Of a stretch of DNA of 64,000 nt, positions 24,650 through 32,690 are shown in pieces. The stretch is from Granulicella sp. S156. GTDB lineage: Bacteria; Acidobacteriota; Terriglobia; Terriglobales; Acidobacteriaceae. The stretch spans positions 99,545 to 163,544 of the forward strand of contig NZ_LMUH01000022.1 of assembly GCF_009766105.1 (NCBI RefSeq). Reading direction: 5' to 3'. Both the position numbers and the translations under genes were made by a program. The number at the start of each line of letters is the position of its first letter. The first letter of the stretch is position 1. The notes beneath the pieces are model-generated. The model was given only the letters and a program-made list of their open reading frames with translations. It was not told the DNA's origin and did no database searches.

Positions 24650-25697
24650 GGGACACTCTCTTTCTCATTCTCAGTAACCCAGAACACACGGAAGTCTAAC
24701 ACTGGAACAGGTCCTGGCTTATAAACGGGGGGGGCGGTGCAGTTTCTCGCCACCGGACGGCGCGGACTATTCCAGGCTCCCGCGCTACAAACCTTCGCTT
24801 CAGCTCAAGATGAATCTACGACTGGTCGCCGTGGGATCGATGCCGAGGCGGCGAAGGCGACGGTCCTCGCTGACTTCAAAGATCGTCTTCCTCGGTCATG
24901 CGGTAAGGAGTCCTCCTGTATGCAGGCCCTGGCACAATTCTGCCGCTGGTGCGAGGGACCATCCGTATCTGTGGCCAGCAAAGATGATTGCATTCAGATC
25001 GTAATAAAAGGGTGAGGGTATCGTGGCTTCTATCAAAGCAGCACGGCGCCCGCCTGGAAATTCACGATAGTGCTGTGGAGCCTCGACAGGAGTCTCAATG
25101 CCCGGAACCTCCATCGGCGCGGATGGAAATGGCGCCCACGTGGCCGTGACAGTGAGCGACAAGCCTGAAACCTGGATGTATGGGGAGATGCAAACGAAGG
25201 CAATCTACAGTACAGACAAGCAAACACATCAAGAAAGGTGACCGGACGCGGCACTTCCACAACCGAACCTGACGGGTGTCATTCGGTGGTAAATCGTACA
25301 GAGCGGCCCGCAGGTTTCTATTGACGACAGGACCTGCAAGAGTAATAATTGCGCTCGCCCCTGAGTCAAATTCTGTTGTGGTCCTACGGTTGTGTCTTTT
25401 CGTCAAGCCGAGCTCGAAGACTATGAATTTCGACATTGCCGACCTAGAGTCTTGCCGTGCAACAACTGCTGCAGCGTTGGTTACGTCTGCCGCCCCGCGT
25501 AGCGCGTCCGCTGTCTGTTCTTGCCAACGCGCTCGGTCAGTCGTTCAAGCATCGGCCTCTTACCTTCTGAATCTTGTGCCTCAAGCTAAAAAGCAAACAA
25601 CCGCATGACATGGCCCCCGCTGTCATCACAGCAGAATCTTGCGCTATGGTGAATTGGCTCAAAGCATTTACCAATGATCGAATAGTGGAGGAACAAA
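24650..25697. other. 1.05-kb cargo gap with no supported gene
   Basis: Several short open frames occur on both strands, but none has both a ribosome binding site and recognisable protein character. A 7-G run lies at about 24727-24733. The stretch may hold decayed genes; one minus-strand frame (24896-25162) has a protein-like segment (ALIEATIPSPFYYDLNAIIF) but no assignable family. Confidence 0.4.
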
Positions 25698-26048
25698 ATG
25701 GGAAACCCGGACTATGTCACAGTCTTATGTACACTTCTGGCGGTCAACGTTGGGCTGTTTGGGGTAGCAATTTTGCTTACCTTAGCTCCCGTACTTCTTT
25801 CGACATTCAGATCGAAACGCGCGCTGGAGCATCAGTCGCATTTCACGGATAAAGCGATCAAGACGGTGCTTACCCTAATGAGATGCACAATCATATTGTC
25901 CCTCGTAGGTAGTCTCACAAGCCTCTGTGGCCTGTTCTTGCGCACGCCCATTTACTTGATTGGCGCTGGAATTTTGGTTGTTGGAAGTCTCGCACTGATG
26001 GCCGTTGCAACTTTCAAACTGGCACATACTTCACAACTCGTCCCTTGA
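25698..26048 (+). CDS. Small multi-spanning membrane protein, unknown function
   Basis: 116 residues with GGAGG 7 bp before the ATG. Three hydrophobic segments are visible: about 7-35 (LCTLLAVNVGLFGVAILLTL), 60-80 (IILSLVGSLTSLCGLFL) and 85-105 (IYLIGAGILVVGSLALMAVA), separated by a short basic, His-containing loop. No family is recognised. It is the first of three plus-strand cargo genes, so it may anchor, export or confer immunity to the two secreted-looking proteins that follow. That role is inference from order only. Confidence 0.6.
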   Translation: MGNPDYVTVLCTLLAVNVGLFGVAILLTLAPVLLSTFRSKRALEHQSHFTDKAIKTVLTLMRCTIILSLVGSLTSLCGLFLRTPIYLIGAGILVVGSLALMAVATFKLAHTSQLVP

Positions 26049-26134
26049 GCTTCAGGGAACGGCAGTCGTTGAGCGTTACTGGGAGCCGTGGCACGAGGAG
26101 CACCACAGAATATGTAATCCAGATAAGGGGATTT

Positions 26135-27088
26135 ATGTTCGCAATGGACGACGGTGGTGGTGAAGGTGGCGGCGATGGCGGGAATGCTGGTAACGCCGGA
26201 AATGGCGGCAATGCGGGCGGCAACGGCGATAACTCAGGGAACGGAGCCAACCCCGGAAACGGGAGCGATCCCGGCAATGGAGCTGACCCCGGAAATGGTA
26301 GTGATCCAGGTAATGGAGGCGACCCCGGAAACAATAGCGACACCGGAAATGGTACAGACCAAAATACGAATACGGGAACCGGCACAGGAGACTTCAGTCC
26401 TGGGGTTGATGTAGCCAGCAGCGCCCTTGGGATGACGGGGAATCAAGGGATCGCCACTGACTTTTCGATGAATATTTTTGCGCCAGCTCAGCCCGACGGT
26501 TTGATCCCGAGTGCCAACCAAGGACAACAGGCAGGGTCACCAGGTGATAATGCTACGGCAGGAAGTCCATCTCCGACCGACCAAAGCCCCAAAGGTGATA
26601 ACCCAGTTGGTGACGACCAATTCAAAGATCCGACAGTGTCACCTGCACCTGGAAACCAGTCTTCGATTGAAGGGTTTCCGGCCAAGATAGACCCAAGCAC
26701 TTATCTCTCACAGGGATCACCTGGGCCAAGTCTGCGGGCGGCAAGTGGGAATGACCGGTCAGTCGGTCAGATTAATGCTGATTTTCAACGGAGTCAAGAC
26801 GAAGCGACGGCGGAACTCACAATTGAGGGAGCGAAACAAGCATTCGACAAGCTTAAAGACATGGCATACGAAGCCGCGAAGGACGCCATTTACAAAGAGT
26901 TAGGTCCGATCATCGCGGCAGGGACGCTCGTGGGAATCAAGACTGCAGTGAAATACACCGAAGCGTCAGCCGGAGTGGTTTTGGGACTACTAGACTCTAC
27001 AGAAACTGCATCACCTTCGCTTGATGAGCGTCCCGCTTCAAACAATCCATACGGAAACTCGATTGGAAGTGAGCGCGCACCTAGATGA
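26135..27088 (+). CDS. Gly/Asn/Asp-repeat protein, unknown function
   Basis: 317 residues from ATG 26135, which follows AAGGGG; a TTG 30 codons upstream is possible but lacks a good site. Residues 4-75 are almost only Gly, Asn, Asp, Ala, Pro and Ser, built on a hexapeptide of the type PGNGxD (see the 18-bp DNA repeat at 26234-26359). The middle is Pro/Gln/Ser-rich. Residues from about 205 onward are helical (DEATAELTIEGAKQAFDKLK), followed by a hydrophobic Gly/Ala segment (GPIIAAGTLVGIKTAVKYTE) that may enter a membrane. No signal peptide or known domain. The composition suggests a surface or extracellular linker protein working with its neighbours. Confidence 0.6.
   Translation: MFAMDDGGGEGGGDGGNAGNAGNGGNAGGNGDNSGNGANPGNGSDPGNGADPGNGSDPGNGGDPGNNSDTGNGTDQNTNTGTGTGDFSPGVDVASSALGMTGNQGIATDFSMNIFAPAQPDGLIPSANQGQQAGSPGDNATAGSPSPTDQSPKGDNPVGDDQFKDPTVSPAPGNQSSIEGFPAKIDPSTYLSQGSPGPSLRAASGNDRSVGQINADFQRSQDEATAELTIEGAKQAFDKLKDMAYEAAKDAIYKELGPIIAAGTLVGIKTAVKYTEASAGVVLGLLDSTETASPSLDERPASNNPYGNSIGSERAPR
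26234..26359 (+). repeat. 18-bp tandem repeat, seven units, within the Gly/Asn-rich gene
   Basis: Seven imperfect 18-bp units run head to tail, for example CCCGGAAACGGGAGCGAT (26252-26269) and CCCGGCAATGGAGCTGAC (26270-26287). Each encodes a hexapeptide like PGNGSD. Differences are mostly at third codon positions, so the repeat is old or selected at protein level. Copy number may vary between strains. Confidence 0.85.
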
Positions 27089-27124
27089 AATCGTTCCAAA
27101 AGAATTAACTTTCAGGAGATTCAC

Positions 27125-28957
27125 ATGCCAGAGAATTCAACGAGACGAAACGTACTTCTGAAGGCTGCGGCAGTAGCTACCGCGATTACTGCCGCACCGT
27201 CTTCGCTTTCAGCATTCCAAGCAGGAGCCGCTCCCGTCCGTGACACCAAAACGAACGAACCCCCAAACGCGCTAAAGACCAAAGCGAGCGAAGGCGCTGC
27301 TCATAGTTCTCAGCGCATGAATGACCTGAGATCCAAAGCTGCTGCTGCACAGCAGCGGTCGGATGCGGCTAGAGCCTCTAAAAAGCCGTTGGCGTCTCAC
27401 GGCAAGGGTTGGGCTGATGTTCAAAGCCGCGCGAAATCTCTCTACGGGGCTGATTCAACCGTGCTCGGTGGAGCGTTGCACCCCGCGACTTCGATTGAAG
27501 AGAGCTTCCGATTTGCTCCAGTCGATGAAGATCTCACCTTTCGTCTGCAACAGGCCGAATCATTAATAAACTCCAGCGCCGATCTACTCGAACGAGCACT
27601 TGCGTCTCGAAAGGAATGGAATGACCTTCAAGGAAATGCTTTCAGTGTTGGGCTTTCAATTCAGCAGTATCTTGAATTGGACGCAATCCACGACGACGAA
27701 ACTGCTGCGGGATACTATACGCACACCGCGATCGAGGCAGCCGCGCTCGCGGATGCCGATAGTCTTTCCCGAGACGATGTGTTGGAACAATACCAAGAGC
27801 TAGGTCAACTCGTTGCTAACTATTTCGACAATTCGACGATCGAAGAACAGTCCGGGACGACGCAATTGCAAGCGTGGCTATCTAAGCTTGCTGACTATGA
27901 TAATCAGTGGCAGAATACCAATCCAAGTTCCTATACTTGGAACGGGAAGACCGATCTGGCATCGAACCTCGAACAGAGTGCCGCAACAACGTCAAGTTAT
28001 CACAACCTTTATCTGGCACAAGCCAATCTCATCAATATTCAGGCTGCGACATTGAGGGGGGGGGTTGCGGTCGGGGCAAAATCTAGGGCCAGCGCTAGCA
28101 AAATGAATTGGGAAGAAGTCAACATTGGGTTTCGTCAAAGAAGAACGGAGGTTGCGCGAAGATTATCGGAGGCGAGTATAGCCTCCTACACTCAACCTGG
28201 TGGTGCACTTAACTATCGAGAGCGGATGAAGCGCCTTGAACTACTGTTCCATCGCGATTTTCGCGACGCGCTGGCAAGACTTAAAGTTGGAGTTGACGGG
28301 CTAAGCAAATTGTACGGATATGACGAGCCCCTACCAAACGAGGTGACCGCAGCTATAAGAGGAGAGAAGGTCTCTCCCGGCGTCTATGATCTAAGCCTCT
28401 TGTGGGTTCGTAACGCAATTGCCTTTCTTGTCAAATTTGGCCAGGTTGATCAAGGGTATGCGCACACCATTTCGTTGAAAAAACTGCTAGGAGAAGACAG
28501 GTTCAGGGCGGGTCGGAAACCAACTCCGTGGGCTTCGTGGACATTTGAGATCCCCCGAGAACTATTCCCAGACCAATATTATCTGCGGCTACGTGGCGTC
28601 ACTCTTTATGTCGTACCGGAGGGCGGTCTTCTGTCAGGCGAGCGTTCGGAAGGTGTCTGGATGGGTAGCATCAAAGCTCCTGATGTCAGTTTTTGTGAAC
28701 ATCTAAAGCCAAAGACTGGCGCCGTAGAACGCCGAGACCTTGATCAAAGAAAAACGCCTTCCTCGATGGCGGGTCGAATCAGTTATCGCCAAAGTTTGCG
28801 AGCTCCTGAGTTGATTGGGGGCTCTAATCTTTACAACATATCTCCATTCGGCGTATGGACAATCAGATTGTCTCCATCTGCGAGCGACGGCGTTATGATC
28901 GACAAGCTCGCAGACGTGGTGATAGACATGCAATTGGCAATGAGAATGAGAAGTTAA
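27125..28957 (+). CDS. Exported protein with Tc-toxin-like C-terminal domain (putative), ICE cargo
   Basis: 610 residues with AGGAG before the ATG. The N-terminus (STRRNVLLKAAAVATAITAA) looks like a Tat signal with twin Arg. Residues 60-350 are largely helical and Ala/Gln/Asn-rich. Residues about 450-610 are predicted beta-rich: FEIPRELFPDQYYLRLRGV, then LYVVPE, then NISPFGVWTIRLSPS and LADVVIDMQLAMR. This spacing resembles the C-terminal TcB-binding region of Tc toxin A subunits, which has FDLPYPGHYxRRIKSV, PFExAGxxSxWRLELP and ISDVILHLRYTAR. That resemblance is from memory and moderate. The rest of a Tc toxin is absent, so the protein may be a stand-alone adhesin or effector carrier. Base composition looks more A+T-rich than the transfer genes. 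Confidence 0.55.
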   Translation: MPENSTRRNVLLKAAAVATAITAAPSSLSAFQAGAAPVRDTKTNEPPNALKTKASEGAAHSSQRMNDLRSKAAAAQQRSDAARASKKPLASHGKGWADVQSRAKSLYGADSTVLGGALHPATSIEESFRFAPVDEDLTFRLQQAESLINSSADLLERALASRKEWNDLQGNAFSVGLSIQQYLELDAIHDDETAAGYYTHTAIEAAALADADSLSRDDVLEQYQELGQLVANYFDNSTIEEQSGTTQLQAWLSKLADYDNQWQNTNPSSYTWNGKTDLASNLEQSAATTSSYHNLYLAQANLINIQAATLRGGVAVGAKSRASASKMNWEEVNIGFRQRRTEVARRLSEASIASYTQPGGALNYRERMKRLELLFHRDFRDALARLKVGVDGLSKLYGYDEPLPNEVTAAIRGEKVSPGVYDLSLLWVRNAIAFLVKFGQVDQGYAHTISLKKLLGEDRFRAGRKPTPWASWTFEIPRELFPDQYYLRLRGVTLYVVPEGGLLSGERSEGVWMGSIKAPDVSFCEHLKPKTGAVERRDLDQRKTPSSMAGRISYRQSLRAPELIGGSNLYNISPFGVWTIRLSPSASDGVMIDKLADVVIDMQLAMRMRS

Positions 28958-29006
28958 GGCGGTTGCTTACTTTACTGATTGATGGCGCGGCCATATCTGG
29001 CCGGCT

Positions 29007-30266
29007 TCACGCGACCAATGTCGCCAGCTCGCCGCTGTTGACCTTGTGCGCGGCATCCTTCGACCGGATGCCCTTGAGATAAACCATCGTGGATTTGATG
29101 TCGCGGTGTCCAAGCCATGCCTGCACGGTGCGGATGTCTACTCCGTCGCGCAGGTGATTGGTAGCGAAGGTGTGCCGGAACTTGTGCAGGAAGAAGTTCA
29201 TGCAATATGGTCCTTCCGCGCACTTGTTGCCATGCTCGGTCACGCAACGCCCACAGTTCAAACCGGCACGTTGGGCGACGCGCTTCACAACCATATCCAT
29301 CTCGCTATCGGGATTGCCTCTGGTGTTGCCGAAGATGAGATCGTGAGGCCGGGCCTTCTTGCGCTCCTTCCTCTTCTTCAACCGTTCGACCAACACATGA
29401 GGCAAGGGCACAACCCGCTCCTCCCAGTTTTTCGGAGTAAAGTCCCATTCCTTCTTTGCCGTGACGCGCACAAGATCGTGGTTGGAGTCGAGATCAAGGT
29501 ATTCGACGTACCGAATCTCCTGGTCGCGGAACCCGGAGCCAAGAATGAACTTGAGCATGTCTGCTTCGTCTTCGGTCGCAACCTTGAACATCGCTGTTAG
29601 CTCCTCCGGCTCATAGATGGGGCGGATGGTATCGACGTAGCTGGGCCAGTCGCCCTTTTCCAGCAGCTTCTCGCGTCCATGACGTTTGAAGAGTTGGAGT
29701 ACCGTCACCACTTTGTCGTAGACGGTGCGCGCTCCCAACCCCTGCTCATAGCAGTACGTCATAAAGTCGATAGCATCTTGCCGCGTGGCATCCTCCACGT
29801 ACTTTCTCTTGTAGGAAGCCCGCAGGAGAACGTCGAGGGTGTAGCGATAGGTAAGGAAGGTCCGACTCTTCCGCTGCATCTTGACGTACTTCAGATAGTC
29901 GTCGATGGCGTCTCCGATAAGCGTCTTCGCTTCGGCCTCTGGTTGGGGTTCGGGTGAGGCAATCAATCCCGCACGGATGGCACGAAGCTCGACCGTTTTG
30001 TGGCGGGCGCACTCGATGGCATCTTCGCGTGTCGTCGTCTCGCGGAATCGGCGTCCCGATACCCACCACTCGATGAAGTAGGAGCCTTCGAGGTGTACTT
30101 CGACTTGGCCGTTGACGCGCACCTTGTCCTTGAGCCGTCCGTTGGCTTCGGGAACTACAGGGGCAAAACGCCACTCTTTGCCGATTTTGATTTTCTTGAT
30201 GAGGTTAACGCGATCCGCGTATTCGGGAGCGTTGCGATGGGGGTTGCGGGGCTTCAGAGCAGGCAT
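29007..30266 (-). CDS. int: Tyrosine recombinase/integrase of the ICE
   Basis: 419 residues from ATG 30266, preceded by GAGGAGGAG. An Arg-rich N-terminal arm is followed by a SAM-like core-binding domain (about 110-200) and the catalytic domain: first Arg in GSGFRDQEIRYVEY, then HKFRHTFATNHLRDG, LGHRDIKSTMVYL with the catalytic Tyr near residue 395. Just before the HxxR box is a four-Cys cluster (CGRC, then C and C, within 18 residues), an insertion that could bind zinc. The gene reads away from the truncated tRNA at 30361-30395, as expected for the integrase end of an element. It catalyses integration and, with an excisionase, excision. Confidence 0.93.
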   Translation of the reverse strand: MPALKPRNPHRNAPEYADRVNLIKKIKIGKEWRFAPVVPEANGRLKDKVRVNGQVEVHLEGSYFIEWWVSGRRFRETTTREDAIECARHKTVELRAIRAGLIASPEPQPEAEAKTLIGDAIDDYLKYVKMQRKSRTFLTYRYTLDVLLRASYKRKYVEDATRQDAIDFMTYCYEQGLGARTVYDKVVTVLQLFKRHGREKLLEKGDWPSYVDTIRPIYEPEELTAMFKVATEDEADMLKFILGSGFRDQEIRYVEYLDLDSNHDLVRVTAKKEWDFTPKNWEERVVPLPHVLVERLKKRKERKKARPHDLIFGNTRGNPDSEMDMVVKRVAQRAGLNCGRCVTEHGNKCAEGPYCMNFFLHKFRHTFATNHLRDGVDIRTVQAWLGHRDIKSTMVYLKGIRSKDAAHKVNSGELATLVA

Positions 30267-30305
30267 TGGAATCTCCTCCTCGTAAGGCCAATAGCCTATC
30301 AGAGT

Positions 30306-30326
30306 AGACACCAACACAGACACCAA
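30306..30326. repeat. Direct repeat near the attachment site (integrase arm-site candidate)
   Basis: AGACACCAA occurs twice, at 30306-30314 and 30318-30326, 12 bp start to start, between the integrase start and the tRNA break. Closely spaced short direct repeats beside a core site are typical of arm-type integrase or Xis binding sites. No test of binding is possible here. Confidence 0.4.
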
Positions 30327-30360
30327 GAAGGTAAAGTCTTTATTTTCTTAGTGACTGTTA

Positions 30361-30395
<35 letters not shown>

Positions 30396-30970
30396 TCTGC
30401 ATTTGCGACCATTTCCCGCAAGTCACAGAGTTTACTGGCTTTTCTTACTGTCCACTGTTTCTCCTGCTTCCATCATTTCCACGGAATCTAACCGAATTCC
30501 GACGCTAATGGACCGTAAGACAAAACGCACCAATCTGTCCTCTGGCAAGCAAACGTGAACCACGAAACTGTCACCGTTCCGTGATTCAATTGTACCAAAG
30601 ATTCCACCCTAAACCTATGCTGACGGAGAGCTTTCGGTCTGTGGAATCAACAGGCCCGCTTCGAAACTTCCCTATCTCCGCCGTCATCCCCACTTGGAGT
30701 AGCGGACGGGCTTCAACATGCGGACATCAAAGGGACTTACGAGAGCGATGTCAGAAAACAACCGCCACGGCAGCGCTTAGAGGGGATCTCCGTAGGTATT
30801 CCACGTCCGTTCGTGCCCAGACAAACTCGGCCAAACATCTTCGGATCGCCTGAGATTACCCCGATATGGCCATAGTGGGGATCTTGGTCACTCCCCGGCA
30901 ATGCGCTTCCAGGCATCTTCCTTCGTCAAAAATGGAGAGCTGAAGAGAATCGAGCGAAATCTCAACGGCA
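30396..30970. other. 575-bp gap right of the tRNA fragment
   Basis: No supported gene. The part next to 30395 should hold the promoter of the interrupted tRNA. The rest shows no repeat or hairpin that stands out. Confidence 0.4.
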
Positions 30971-32533
30971 TTAGGTGGGTAGTTTGGCTTCCGGCCAATA
31001 CCGAAAATTCCTAAAGGTTGCGTTGTTGGTTCCCCATGCTGAAAGCGCGGGCCGCACATCCAGAAACCCACCCAACACGTTGTGGTGCATACCTGAAATT
31101 TCCGCCGAGTATTCAGTGCGTTTCCACGGCTGTTGATCGAGACGGAAGTAAAAGTCGATCTCTTGCCGATCATTCACAAGGCGGAGAGTAGCCCTTGAAG
31201 ATCCTAAGCCTTGATGGCTAAAGATAAGACCATTGGCAACTCGTACGTTGACTCCCGTCGATGTCAGCGTGATGCCGGTCGCGTGCTCGGGATTGTAGAA
31301 AAGAAGCAGGCCCGCTTCGCACCCCGATTCCACTTCAACCTCAACCTCGATTGTGTAGGCATGTCCACCAACCGGAGCCGTGAGAACAGACGAATCGTTA
31401 AGCCCCTTACCGCGAGCGGCCAGTCGAAGGAAATGCTTTCCTGTTTCGAAGCGTGCCGGATCGTATTCATGCCAGAAACCCCACTGAAGTCCAAGCTCCG
31501 GAGTGTCAAATTGATCGGACGGATCCGCGAATGCCTGCTGGATCGTGCCGGACATCGGCATCGGGATGTCGGAATCTGCTGCGATCTCCGGAACAACGCG
31601 AAACCAGCCATCTGCGGTCCATTCGATGGGGAGCAGGAGCAGTTGCCGCCCAAGAGTGCGATATCCATTCTCATAAGAATGAACTGTCATGTACCACTTG
31701 CCATCTGGCGTGTCGACAAGGCGGCCGTGGCCTAAGCTTAACCATCGATCGTCCCTGGATTGTGTGTGAACTATCGGATTATAGGGCGAGAACTCCCATG
31801 GTCCATCCGCGTGCCGGCTGCGGGCGCTGATGACCGAGTGGCTAGTGGCAGGACCACCTGTACCGCCTTCGGCGACGTTCAGGTAGAAGTAGCCATTATG
31901 CTCGAGAAGCTTAGGGCCTTCGAGACAGGTACATTCGATACGCGTGCTTGTCGGAATTGGCCACGGTTCAAAGACGGTACGAGGCGTTGACTTGACGCCA
32001 AGGCCATCCGGCGTAAGTTCCACCATTTGGCCTCCGTTTGTGTACAGAAAACGGCGGCCGTTCTCTGCAATATGTGCAGGATCGATCGCAGCGATCCCAA
32101 GATCGATCGGCTCGCTCCACGGGCCGGTGGGGTGTGCCGCATGCACTACGTTTATCCGGTTGTTGGCCGGGAAGTAGATGTAGAAATGCCCGCTGTACTC
32201 ACAGAGATAAGGAGCCCAAATGCTGCCGTAATACCGATGCAAAGCGGCGGCCACAGGGCGCCAGTTCACCAAATCCCGTGAATGCCAGATGAGCAGGCCG
32301 GGAGCATAGTCGAAGCTTGAGTGAGTGAGATAGAAATCATTACCCACCCTTATGGGACTTGCATCAGGATGATCTCCGCCCATGATCGGGTTTCGGTAGA
32401 TACTATTCTGCTCCTCGGCCAACAGACTTTGAAGGTTTGGCTGGAGCGCTAACGTGACAGACGCCGCTGAAACGTTCCTGAAGAAACTACGCCGTGAGAT
32501 CGTGCGCTGAACTGGTAGAGAGTTGTCATACAT
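30971..32533 (-). CDS. GH43-family glycoside hydrolase (arabinan/xylan type), Tat-exported
   Basis: 520 residues from ATG 32533, preceded by GAGG; an upstream in-frame ATG would put the twin-Arg signal too deep. The signal SRRSFFRNVSAAS is Tat-like. The five-bladed propeller shows the three GH43 acidic residues: Asp in GDHPDASPIRVGNDFYL (base), Asp in AIDPAHIAENG (pKa modulator) and Glu in CLEGPKLLEHNGYFYL (acid). A C-terminal beta-sandwich of about 190 residues (GH43 C2/DUF1349-like) follows. Such enzymes release arabinofuranose or xylose from hemicellulose side chains. It lies next to a GH39-like gene in the same orientation, 157 bp apart. Confidence 0.85.
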   Translation of the reverse strand: MYDNSLPVQRTISRRSFFRNVSAASVTLALQPNLQSLLAEEQNSIYRNPIMGGDHPDASPIRVGNDFYLTHSSFDYAPGLLIWHSRDLVNWRPVAAALHRYYGSIWAPYLCEYSGHFYIYFPANNRINVVHAAHPTGPWSEPIDLGIAAIDPAHIAENGRRFLYTNGGQMVELTPDGLGVKSTPRTVFEPWPIPTSTRIECTCLEGPKLLEHNGYFYLNVAEGGTGGPATSHSVISARSRHADGPWEFSPYNPIVHTQSRDDRWLSLGHGRLVDTPDGKWYMTVHSYENGYRTLGRQLLLLPIEWTADGWFRVVPEIAADSDIPMPMSGTIQQAFADPSDQFDTPELGLQWGFWHEYDPARFETGKHFLRLAARGKGLNDSSVLTAPVGGHAYTIEVEVEVESGCEAGLLLFYNPEHATGITLTSTGVNVRVANGLIFSHQGLGSSRATLRLVNDRQEIDFYFRLDQQPWKRTEYSAEISGMHHNVLGGFLDVRPALSAWGTNNATFRNFRYWPEAKLPT

Positions 32534-32690
32534 AAGTTTTGACCTCGCGTTTCCCACTCTTGGATTACAAAGCGTCGTATTCGTTGTTGCACAGTAAAGC
32601 AACGAGAAGCCGCCGCACGAAATTGACTGGATACAAGCTGACCCACCATCAGGATCACACGCGCACGATATTGGGCGCTCGCAACTAGAT

